Origin: Friedmanniella sp.
Lineage (GTDB): Bacteria; Actinomycetota; Actinomycetes; Propionibacteriales; Propionibacteriaceae
Direction of reading: 5' to 3'
Assembly: GCA_025964935.1 (NCBI GenBank)
Contig: JAOPXW010000055.1
Coordinates: 1 to 10,359 of the forward strand
Length of the DNA: 10,359 nucleotides
The position numbers and the translations under genes were made by a program. Below the pieces are notes generated by a model. The model made no database searches. It had not been told where the DNA came from and saw nothing but the letters and a program-made list of their open reading frames with translations. Shown one piece after another: positions 1 to 6,028 of this stretch (position 1 is its first letter; each line of letters begins with the position of its first letter).

Positions 1-2666
1 GGGGCCCGGTGTCCGGCGAGGAGCTGGCCGGCCCAGCGGCCCACGGCGGCCCGGTCGATCTTGGAGGCGTGCCGGATGTCGACCGGCAGGTGCCGCAGGA
101 CCAGCACGGCGGCCACCGACACCGGCCGCTCGCCGGCCGCCAGCAGGTCCCGTACGGCGGCGGTCAGGGTCGGGTCGGCGAGACCGTCGCGGACCCGGTC
201 GGAGCCGGCGACGGGCTCGACCACGACCACCACCTGCTGGCGCCCGCCCGGACCCACGCCGACGACCGCGGCTGAGCCGACGCCGGCCAGGCCCTCGACC
301 CGCTGCTCCAGACCGACCGGGGTGACCGGGCCGCGCTCGGTGCTGAGGACGTGCACCAGGCGGCCCTCCACCCACAGCCGTCCCTGGTCGTCGAGGTGGC
401 CGACGTCGCCGGTCCGGTGCCAGCCGGGGTTGCGCGAGCTGCGACGCTCGGTGGCCCAGAGCCGGTCGTAGCGCTCCTTGACGTGGGCCGCGGCCACGCA
501 GATCTCCCCCGTCACCCCGGTCCGGTCGGTGAGCTCGCCCTCGGCCCGGGCCAGGTCGTCGAGCGGGCTGAGCCGCACCTGCACGCCGGGCCGCGGCCGA
601 CCCACGCAGACCCCGTGGCCCGAGCCCGCGGCCTGGATCTCGGGCAGCGAGATGTCGGCGAGGGGCAGCGCCTCGGTCATGCCGTACGGGGTGTGCAGCT
701 CGGCGGCCGGCAGCAGCTCCTGCACCTGCACGAGCAGCCGGGCGGGGACCGGGGCGCCGGCCGACATCAGCAGCCGGACCGTGCCCAGGCTGGCCCGCTG
801 CTCCGCGGTCAGGGCCGACGCGGTCGCGACCACGTTGCGCAGCGCGGCCGGGGAGGCGAACACCACCGTCGCCTCGATGGCCTGCACCGCCTCGGCCAGG
901 GCCCGCGCGGTCAGGGTGCCGGGGGCGGTGACCGACATGTCGGGCACCGCGGCCCCCACGCCGAGGGCGGGGCCGTAGAGCGCGAAGGGGGCGAACGCCG
1001 CCACCCACCGGTCGGCCCCGGTCAGGGCGTACGTGCTCTGCAGCTGGTCGATCTGGGCCCGCAGCTGGGACAGCCGGTAGACGACGCCCTTGGCCGGACC
1101 GGTGGCCCCGGAGGTGAAGAGCACGGCGGCCTCGGCGTCCGCGGGGGGCAGCTCGGGCACGGGTCGTCCCCGGCCCGAGGCCTCGAGCTCGGGCAGTGAG
1201 GCGCCCCAGCCGAGGGCCCGCCGCAGCGCAGCGGGCCAGGGCTCGGCCACGATCCGGCGGCCGGGGATCCGCAGCGCGGCCATGGCGACCAGCGCCTTGC
1301 CGATCCCGATGACGTGGTCCGGACCGGCGCTGCGCAGGGCGTGCGCCATTCCCCGCAGGCCGAGACCGGCGTCGGCGACCACGATCACGGCGCCGACCCG
1401 CCAGACGGCGTACACGGCGACGGTGAGGTCGACCCCGGGCGGGACCAGCAGCGCCACCCGGTCGCCGGGGCGTACGCCGTCGGCCGCGAGCCCGGCCGCC
1501 AGGTCCCGGACCCGCCGCTCGAGCTCGGCGAAGGACGTCGTGGTGGTCGTCCCGCCCGACAGCTCGACCACGGCCGGCGCCGGGTCTCCGGCCCGGGCCA
1601 GCAGGGCGTCCCAGGGTCGCCGCGGCGGCCGCGCGGCCCCGCTCGGACCCTCCGCGGTCGGTTCCGACGCCGGCGAAGCGGGCCGCTCAGCCGCACCTCC
1701 AGACTGCGAACCCGTCGAGCCCAGGCCCAGGTCGCCCACCCAGCGCCAGGCGTCGGTCGAGGTCTGTGGGGCGTCCTCGGTGACCAGGTGCGAGGCCCCC
1801 GCGTAGCGCTGCACGTCCGCGTGCGGCATCCGGTGCAGCAGGTCCTCCAGCTGACGCTCGGTGAAGACCGGGTCACGCGGCCCCCACAGGAGCAGCACGG
1901 GCACCTGGGCCAGCGCCCCCAGACCCGCGCCGATCGCGTCGAACGCGGGTCGGCTGGGGTGGTCCGGCCCGACCGGGATGTCGGCCACGAAGTCGCCGAT
2001 GGACTGGCGACGGTCGGCGCGGCCGTACGGGAGCTCGAGACCGCGCCGGGCCGCCGCCGGCAGCCGGGGACGCGAGAGCGCACTGGCCCCCTGGAGGAAG
2101 ACCGGGGTGCGGACGCACACCGTCTGCCGCAGCGCCCGGGTCCGGGCCAGCCGGATCAGCCCCGGCGGGGCGGCGTCGACGCTGAGGTTGACGGCGGTGT
2201 TGGTCAGCACGACCCCCGCCAGCTGGTCGGAGTGGGCCAGCGCCCAGCCCAGGGAGATCAGGCCGCCCCAGTCGTGCGCGACGGTGACCACCGGGCCGGT
2301 GATCTCCAGCGCGGCGGTCAGGGTGCCGAGGTCACTGACCCGCTCGGGCAGGGTGCGCGGCGCGTCGAGCCGCTCCGACCAGCCCATCCCGAGGTGGTCC
2401 ACCGCCACGACCCGCCAGCCGGTCGGGGCCTGCGCCAGGAAGCGGCGCCACAGGTAGGACCAGGTGGGGTTGCCGTGCACGCAGAGCATCGTGCCCACGG
2501 TCGGCTCGGCGCCGTTGTCGAGGACGTGCCAGCGACGGGTCACCCCGGCCGCGTCCGGCACCTCGACGAACCGGGACCAGGCCGGGTCGACCCCGTCCAG
2601 CTCCTCGGGCCGGATCTCCTGGGGCCGGATCTCCTGGGGCCGGATCTCCTCGGCGGGCAGCCTCAC
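1..2666 (-). CDS. oleBC: OleBC fusion: beta-lactone decarboxylase (OleB) joined to beta-lactone synthetase (OleC), 3' end cut by window edge
   Basis: The frame shows 888 residues and runs off the left edge. Residues about 25-310 are an alpha/beta hydrolase of the OleB/haloalkane-dehalogenase type: HGNPTW (H64), nucleophile D132 in AHDWGG, likely acid D265, and H293 in GASHL. A Pro/Ala/Gly/Ser-rich linker spans about 311-350. Residues about 351-888 are an AMP-binding enzyme with P-loop FTSGATGPAKG (517-527), YGMTE (661-665), TGD (752-754) and the C-terminal lysine K869. The motifs GPAKGVVY, PFALYGPALG and AVPDMSVT point to OleC rather than an ordinary acyl-CoA ligase. In the known pathway OleC converts a beta-hydroxy acid to a cis-beta-lactone with ATP, and OleB decarboxylates it to a cis-olefin. 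OleBC fusions are known in actinobacteria such as Micrococcus luteus. The start is a GTG that overlaps the oleA stop as GTGA, which suggests translational coupling; no better start lies before the conserved domain. Only a few C-terminal residues should be missing. Confidence 0.9.
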   Translation of the reverse strand, partial: MRLPAEEIRPQEIRPQEIRPEELDGVDPAWSRFVEVPDAAGVTRRWHVLDNGAEPTVGTMLCVHGNPTWSYLWRRFLAQAPTGWRVVAVDHLGMGWSERLDAPRTLPERVSDLGTLTAALEITGPVVTVAHDWGGLISLGWALAHSDQLAGVVLTNTAVNLSVDAAPPGLIRLARTRALRQTVCVRTPVFLQGASALSRPRLPAAARRGLELPYGRADRRQSIGDFVADIPVGPDHPSRPAFDAIGAGLGALAQVPVLLLWGPRDPVFTERQLEDLLHRMPHADVQRYAGASHLVTEDAPQTSTDAWRWVGDLGLGSTGSQSGGAAERPASPASEPTAEGPSGAARPPRRPWDALLARAGDPAPAVVELSGGTTTTTSFAELERRVRDLAAGLAADGVRPGDRVALLVPPGVDLTVAVYAVWRVGAVIVVADAGLGLRGMAHALRSAGPDHVIGIGKALVAMAALRIPGRRIVAEPWPAALRRALGWGASLPELEASGRGRPVPELPPADAEAAVLFTSGATGPAKGVVYRLSQLRAQIDQLQSTYALTGADRWVAAFAPFALYGPALGVGAAVPDMSVTAPGTLTARALAEAVQAIEATVVFASPAALRNVVATASALTAEQRASLGTVRLLMSAGAPVPARLLVQVQELLPAAELHTPYGMTEALPLADISLPEIQAAGSGHGVCVGRPRPGVQVRLSPLDDLARAEGELTDRTGVTGEICVAAAHVKERYDRLWATERRSSRNPGWHRTGDVGHLDDQGRLWVEGRLVHVLSTERGPVTPVGLEQRVEGLAGVGSAAVVGVGPGGRQQVVVVVEPVAGSDRVRDGLADPTLTAAVRDLLAAGERPVSVAAVLVLRHLPVDIRHASKIDRAAVGRWAGQLLAGHRA
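2601..2654 (-). repeat. 15-bp in-frame tandem repeat at the 5' end of oleBC
   Basis: About three and a half copies of a 15-bp unit lie back to back (plus-strand core gggccggatctcct plus one base). The copies are identical except for a C/G change between units. Read on the minus strand they encode repeats of EIRPQ at residues 7-21 of OleBC, ahead of the hydrolase fold. As 15 is a multiple of 3, a gain or loss of units would keep the frame. No function is known. Confidence 0.9.
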
Positions 2667-3691
2667 CAGGCGATCTCGGCGAAGGACGTGTTGAGCCCCG
2701 AGCCGATCCCGAGCAGCATCACACGCATCCCCGGCTGCATCAGGTCGACGTGCTGGGCCAGGGTGAAGGGGACCGCGGCCGGGCCCATGTTGCCGAAGCG
2801 CGGCAGCGTCACCGGGAACTTGGCCACGTCGGCCCCCATCTGGCCGGCCAGCGCCCCCAGGTGGACGAGCGAGGTCTGGTGGGCCACGAAGTAGTCGACG
2901 TTGTCCTGGGTCCAGCCGAACACGTCCTTGGCCTCGTTCCAGGTCTGCAGGGCCAGGGCGATGCCGGCCTCGAAGAGCTGACGGGAGTCGGTGCGCATCC
3001 CCGTCAGGTCACCGACGCACAGGTCGTGGTGCTGGGTCCCGGCCCGGCTGACACCGCCGATCACCCGGTGACCCTCGGGGTGCCGGTCGGAGCGGCCCAG
3101 CACCATCGCCGCCGAGCCGGAGCCCAGGGTCAGGGTCGCGAACTGGGACTTCACGTCGGCCTTGGTCGCGTCGTCGAGCGCCAGCCGGTCGAGCGTGGTC
3201 TGCTGCAGGCCGCTGACACCCTCGGCGTCGACCAGCAGGGCGTAGTCGGCCTGACCGGAGTCGATCATGTTGCCGACGAGCTGGATGCCGTTGACGAAGC
3301 CCAGACAGGCGTTGGCCAGGTCGAAGTTGAGGCAGCCGGTGGGCAGACCGAGCTGGTGGTGCACGGCGACGGCCGACGACGGCTCGAGATAGGCCCGCGA
3401 CACCGAGGTGTTGACCATCACGCCGACCTGGCTCGGGTCGATGCCGGCCTCGGCGAGCGCCTTGGCCCCGGCCATGGCGGCGGCGTCGGCGAAGCTCACG
3501 TCCTCGGGCCACCAGCGGCGCTCCTTGACCCCGGCCAGCTGCTCGAGCATCCCCGGCTGCAGGCCCTCGCGGGCGTACGTCGAGGTGAGCTGGTCGTCGA
3601 AGGACGCCGAGGTCGCCACGATGGGCGGCTCGACACCGCACACGGAGAGGATCGACGTGTTCGACAGCCGATAGGTCGCATTGCCGCTCAT
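2663..3691 (-). CDS. oleA: OleA, acyl-CoA condensing thiolase-fold enzyme (KAS III-like)
   Basis: This 342-residue protein belongs to the thiolase/KAS III superfamily and matches the OleA branch. OleA joins two long-chain fatty acyl-CoAs by non-decarboxylative Claisen condensation to a beta-keto acid, the first step of olefin synthesis. Expected residues are present: E103 in YLEPSSA, which in OleA acts as the base; nucleophile C129 in ANACLGF; H271 in VAHQTS; and N301 in FGNMGP. I start it at the ATG at 3691 (MSGNATYRLSN) because AGGGG sits 6 bases upstream. A TTG two codons earlier would put that site directly against the start. It lies first in the ole cluster, and its stop overlaps the oleBC start by 4 bases. 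FabH is the main alternative, but FabH does not occur next to OleBC, and the extended E/C/H/N set fits OleA. Confidence 0.93.
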   Translation of the reverse strand: MSGNATYRLSNTSILSVCGVEPPIVATSASFDDQLTSTYAREGLQPGMLEQLAGVKERRWWPEDVSFADAAAMAGAKALAEAGIDPSQVGVMVNTSVSRAYLEPSSAVAVHHQLGLPTGCLNFDLANACLGFVNGIQLVGNMIDSGQADYALLVDAEGVSGLQQTTLDRLALDDATKADVKSQFATLTLGSGSAAMVLGRSDRHPEGHRVIGGVSRAGTQHHDLCVGDLTGMRTDSRQLFEAGIALALQTWNEAKDVFGWTQDNVDYFVAHQTSLVHLGALAGQMGADVAKFPVTLPRFGNMGPAAVPFTLAQHVDLMQPGMRVMLLGIGSGLNTSFAEIAW

Positions 3692-3697
3692 AAACAA

Positions 3698-3702
3698 CCC
3701 CT
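3698..3702 (-). promoter_or_regulatory. Ribosome binding site of oleA
   Basis: AGGGG on the minus strand lies 6 bases before the ATG at 3691, and this decides the start. A 10-bp perfect palindrome, cccgcgcggg (3704-3713), lies one base upstream of it and could form a small structure near the ribosome site. Confidence 0.6.
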
Positions 3703-3751
3703 ACCCGCGCGGGAAGTCGGCCCCAGCCACACCCGCGGTAAAAAAGATGAC

Positions 3752-3769
3752 CCGACCGCTTCTGACCGC
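3752..3769. repeat. Direct repeat (C-C/T-GACCGC) in the oleA leader, possible operator
   Basis: On the plus strand ccgaccgc (3752-3759) and ctgaccgc (3762-3769) repeat with a 10-bp period, one DNA turn. A third GACCGC is at 3801-3806. The pair lies just downstream of the -10-like box that would serve oleA, where a repressor could act. A run of six A (3740-3745) follows. No regulator is identified, and chance is possible in GC-rich DNA. Confidence 0.3.
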
Positions 3770-3772
3770 GCC

Positions 3773-3778
3773 ACTATA
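3773..3778 (-). promoter_or_regulatory. Candidate -10 box for the ole cluster
   Basis: The minus strand reads TATAGT within aatatagtgg, one of the few AT-rich spots in the window. It would give a leader of about 75 bases before the oleA ATG. No convincing -35 box is present at 16-18 bp, so the cluster could also be read from uppS. Confidence 0.35.
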
Positions 3779-3781
3779 TTC

Positions 3782-3799
3782 GCTCCGGCGCAGCGGAGC
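3782..3799 (-). terminator. Short hairpin after uppS
   Basis: gctccg (3782-3787) pairs with cggagc (3794-3799) around a 6-base loop, 13 bases past the uppS stop. The stem is only 6 bp and no T-run follows, so it is a weak terminator at best. It also falls in the spacer of the candidate oleA promoter. Confidence 0.25.
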
Positions 3800-3812
3800 A
3801 GACCGCGCACTC

Positions 3813-4667
3813 TCAGACGCCCGGCTCCGCGGACGCGTCGTCGGCGGGAGGCACGGCGTTCGGCACCGCCCCGCCGTACCTCCGGTCGCGGCCGGCGTAC
3901 AGCTCGATGGCGTGCCACAGGTCGCGCCGGTCGAAGTCGGGCCAGAGCCGGTCGAGGAAGACCATCTCCGCGTACGCCGACTGCCAGACCAGGAAGTTGG
4001 AGGTCCGCTGCTCCCCGGAGGAGCGGACGAAGAGGTCGACGTCGGGGATCTCCGGCTCGTCCAGGTAGGCGCGGAACCGGTCCTCGGTGAGCTTGCGCGG
4101 GTCCAGCCGGCCGGCGGCGGCCAGCTCGGCGATGCGACGGGCGGCGTCCACGATCTCGGCCCGACCGCCGTAGTTGACGCAGAACTGCAGGGTCAGCACG
4201 TCGTTGTCGACGGTCCGCCGCTCCGCCTCCTCCAGCTCGGAGATGACGCTGCGCCACAGCCGCGGTCGTCGCCCGGCCCACCGGACCCGGACCCCGAGCG
4301 CGTCCATCTGGTCCCGGCGCCGGCGGATCACGTCCCGGTTGAAGCCCATCAGCCACCGCACCTCCTCGGGCGAGCGGCTCCAGTTCTCGGTCGAGAAGGC
4401 GTACGCGGACAGGTACCTGACCCCCACCTCGATCGCCCCCTCGATCACGTCGAAGAGCGAGTCCTCGCCGCGGGCGTGACCCTCGGTGCGCGGCAGGTTG
4501 CGGGCCTTGGCCCACCGGCCGTTGCCGTCCATCACGATGGCCACGTGCTGCGGGACCTTGCCGGGGGGCAGGTCCGGCGGGGTGGCGCCGCTGGCGTGCG
4601 GGGTCGGAGGCAGGGGCGCGCCACGGCTCGGCACCGGGACTGCGTTCCTCCGCGAGACTTTGACCAC
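3813..4667 (-). CDS. uppS: Isoprenyl transferase (cis-polyprenyl diphosphate synthase, UppS)
   Basis: This cis-prenyltransferase extends an allylic diphosphate with isopentenyl diphosphate to the polyprenyl (undecaprenyl or decaprenyl) diphosphate carrier used in cell-wall synthesis. Family motifs are clear: MDGNGRWA (46-53, catalytic D47), [27 protein letters not shown], and the C-terminal diphosphate-binding RSSGEQR (215-221, E219). It resembles Mycobacterium Rv2361c, which also lies next to recO. With the GTG at 4667 the protein has 284 residues. The N-terminal stretch before HVAIVMDGN is Pro-rich and likely flexible. The alternative GTG at 4634 gives 273 residues and has GGAGG 12 bases upstream. 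I prefer 4667 because [12 protein letters not shown] resembles the N-termini I recall for related proteins and a TATTGT box lies 7 bases before it, as in leaderless genes; the exact start is uncertain. It diverges from recO. Confidence 0.93.
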   Translation of the reverse strand: MVKVSRRNAVPVPSRGAPLPPTPHASGATPPDLPPGKVPQHVAIVMDGNGRWAKARNLPRTEGHARGEDSLFDVIEGAIEVGVRYLSAYAFSTENWSRSPEEVRWLMGFNRDVIRRRRDQMDALGVRVRWAGRRPRLWRSVISELEEAERRTVDNDVLTLQFCVNYGGRAEIVDAARRIAELAAAGRLDPRKLTEDRFRAYLDEPEIPDVDLFVRSSGEQRTSNFLVWQSAYAEMVFLDRLWPDFDRRDLWHAIELYAGRDRRYGGAVPNAVPPADDASAEPGV

Positions 4668-4685
4668 GTACGGGACAATAGCGAG
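4668..4685. promoter_or_regulatory. Compact divergent promoter between uppS and recO
   Basis: Only 18 bp separate the two GTG starts. The plus strand has GACAAT (4674-4679) 6 bases before the recO GTG. The minus strand has TATTGT (4680-4675) 7 bases before the uppS GTG. Both match the xAnnnT pattern of a -10 box at the distance seen in leaderless actinobacterial genes, and the two boxes share the same bases. Neither has a clear -35 box. Confidence 0.4.
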
Positions 4686-5426
4686 GTGCCCACCTACCGT
4701 GACGAAGCCGTCGTGCTGCGTACGCACAAGCTGGGCGAGGCGGACCGGATCATCACCCTGCTCAGCCGGCGGCGGGGCAAGATCCGGGCCGTGGCCAAGG
4801 GCGTACGCCGGACCACGTCGAAGTTCGGGGCCCGGCTGGAGCCGTTCAGCCACATCGACCTGCAGTTCGCCGTCGGGCGGACCCTGGACATCGTCACCCA
4901 GGTGGAGTCGCTGGACGCGTTCGGCGAGCCGCTGATCAGCGACTACCCGGCCTACACCGCCGGTCAGGTGATGCTCGAGACGGCCGACCGGCTGGTGGTC
5001 GAGGAGGGCGAGCCGTCGGTCCAGCAGTACCAGCTGCTGGTCGGGGCCCTGCGGGTGCTCAACCGGGGCACGGCCGACGGCCCACGACCCCCCACCCTGG
5101 TCCTGGACTCCTACCTGCTCCGGGCGCTGGCCGTGGCCGGCTACGCGCCGTCGTTCGAGGACTGCGCCCGCTGCGGGCTGGTCGGGCCGCACCCGTCGTT
5201 CTCCCCCTCGGTCGGCGGCGTGGTCTGTGACCGGTGCCGACCACCCGGCTCGGTCCGGCCCGCCCCGGAGACGCTGGTGCTGCTCGGCGCCCTGCTGGAG
5301 GGCCGCTGGGCCGACACGCGGGACGTCGGCGAGCGCTCGGCCCGCGAGGCCAGCGGCCTGACGTCGGCCTTCGTGGCCTGGCACCTCGACCGCGGGCTGC
5401 GCTCCCTCGCCCACGTGGAGCGGTAG
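4686..5426 (+). CDS. recO: DNA repair protein RecO
   Basis: This 246-residue protein has the usual RecO length. RecO works with RecF and RecR to load RecA on SSB-coated single-stranded DNA during gap repair and recombination. The N-terminal OB-fold part starts [17 protein letters not shown], then [12 protein letters not shown] and FGARLEPF, which are typical RecO sequences. The C-terminal part is helical and carries a zinc-finger pair, C160-x2-C163 and C181-x2-C184. The start is the GTG at 4686, since the open frame upstream has no better start and lies opposite uppS. No Shine-Dalgarno site is placed well, in line with a leaderless transcript. It is divergent from uppS and followed after 108 bp by the RidA-family gene. 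Confidence 0.95.
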   Translation: MPTYRDEAVVLRTHKLGEADRIITLLSRRRGKIRAVAKGVRRTTSKFGARLEPFSHIDLQFAVGRTLDIVTQVESLDAFGEPLISDYPAYTAGQVMLETADRLVVEEGEPSVQQYQLLVGALRVLNRGTADGPRPPTLVLDSYLLRALAVAGYAPSFEDCARCGLVGPHPSFSPSVGGVVCDRCRPPGSVRPAPETLVLLGALLEGRWADTRDVGERSAREASGLTSAFVAWHLDRGLRSLAHVER

Positions 5427-5436
5427 CCGGGCCCTT

Positions 5437-5450
5437 GCGACGCGCGTCGC
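5437..5450. repeat. 14-bp perfect palindrome after recO
   Basis: gcgacgc (5437-5443) is followed directly by its complement gcgtcgc (5444-5450), 10 bases after the recO stop. With no loop it suits a dimeric protein-binding site better than a terminator. Its role is unknown. Confidence 0.5.
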
Positions 5451-5476
5451 GGCCGTGATGCTCTGGGCGGTGTCCA

Positions 5477-5509
5477 CGGTGCCGCCCTGCTCAGGGCCGC
5501 ACGGCACCG
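5477..5509 (+). terminator. Nested hairpin between recO and the RidA gene
   Basis: cggtgccg (5477-5484) pairs with cggcaccg (5502-5509). Inside it gccct (5484-5488) can pair with agggc (5493-5497), sharing one base with the outer stem. No T-run follows. It may end recO transcription or shape the leader of the next gene, whose AGGAG starts 14 bases later. Confidence 0.35.
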
Positions 5510-5534
5510 ACCCGCCCCGACCAGGAGCCCCGCC

Positions 5535-5918
5535 GTGACCATCACCCCGATCGACCTGCCCGACCGCACCCCCTCCCCCGTCTACGTCGGCGGGATGCTG
5601 GTCAGCGGCGGCTCCACGCTCTACGTCGGCGGTCAGAACGGCACCGACGCCGACCAGGTCATCTCCACCGACCTCGCGGAGGAGTCGCGGACGGCGGCGG
5701 AGAACCTGCTGGCCGTGATCGAGGCCGCCGGGGGCGGCATCACCGACCTGGTCCAGCTCACCATCGTGCTGGTGGAGGGCGTCGACCTTCGGGTCGCGTA
5801 CGCGGCCGCCCAGCCCGTGTTCGCGGGTCACCGGACCGCCGTCACCGCCCTCGTGGTGCGGGCCCTGGGACGACCGGACGCGCACATCGAGCTGGCGGGC
5901 GTCGCCGTCCTGGCCTGA
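5535..5918 (+). CDS. RidA/YjgF-family protein (enamine/imine deaminase-like)
   Basis: This 127-residue protein fills the single-domain RidA/YER057c/UK114 fold. Family members form trimers and hydrolyse reactive enamine/imine intermediates such as 2-aminoacrylate made by PLP enzymes; some members have other or unknown roles. Visible family features are [14 protein letters not shown] near residues 24-37, a central helix [16 protein letters not shown] followed by [10 protein letters not shown], and the end region [14 protein letters not shown]100 and E119 are the likely partners of E. coli RidA R105 and E120, so deaminase activity is possible. They are 19 residues apart rather than 15, so this is not the classical RidA subgroup. 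The GTG start at 5535 has AGGAG at 5523-5527, 7 bases upstream. It is in tandem after recO and converges on the protease gene. Confidence 0.88.
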   Translation: MTITPIDLPDRTPSPVYVGGMLVSGGSTLYVGGQNGTDADQVISTDLAEESRTAAENLLAVIEAAGGGITDLVQLTIVLVEGVDLRVAYAAAQPVFAGHRTAVTALVVRALGRPDAHIELAGVAVLA

Positions 5919-5935
5919 CCGCGGCCCCGTGTCCT

Positions 5936-5959
5936 GGGCCGTGGGCCCGGTCACGGCCC
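5936..5959. repeat. GC-rich hairpin after the RidA gene
   Basis: gggccgtg (5936-5943) pairs with cacggccc (5952-5959) around an 8-base loop, 17 bases past the RidA-gene stop. It precedes the stronger hairpin at 5976-6010 and may help end transcription. Confidence 0.4.
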
Positions 5960-5975
5960 GGGTCCTGGACGTGGA

Positions 5976-6010
5976 CCGGGGCGCCACCGTCGACGACGGT
6001 GACGCCCCGG
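5976..6010. terminator. Strong hairpin between convergent genes, probable bidirectional terminator
   Basis: ccggggcg (5976-5983) pairs with cgccccgg (6003-6010), then one C-A mismatch, then caccgtc (5985-5991) pairs with gacggtg (5995-6001) around a 3-base loop. This gives 15 pairs with a single mismatch. It sits in the gap between the plus-strand RidA gene and the minus-strand protease gene, where both transcripts must end. No U-run is present, which is common for terminators in high-GC actinobacteria. Confidence 0.65.
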
Positions 6011-6028
6011 CCGGGGTCCTGCGGTGGG

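Noticed and set aside
1650..2666. OleB half as a separate haloalkane dehalogenase or simple hydrolase gene
   Set aside because: The fold is related, but the frame continues without a stop into OleC and the gene follows oleA, so a decarboxylase role in the Ole pathway is much more likely.
1314..2894. Long plus-strand frames opposite oleBC and oleA
   Set aside because: They are Arg/Gly/Pro-rich shadows without recognisable motifs, while the minus strand encodes complete OleB, OleC and OleA motifs.
3692..3697. TTG start for oleA two codons upstream
   Set aside because: AGGGG would touch the TTG directly, while the ATG at 3691 has a normal 6-base gap.
3813..5987. uppS frame continuing upstream as one 724-codon minus-strand frame across recO
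   Set aside because: The part beyond 4667 is the antisense of recO and the RidA gene and shows no family features. UppS proteins are about 230-300 residues.
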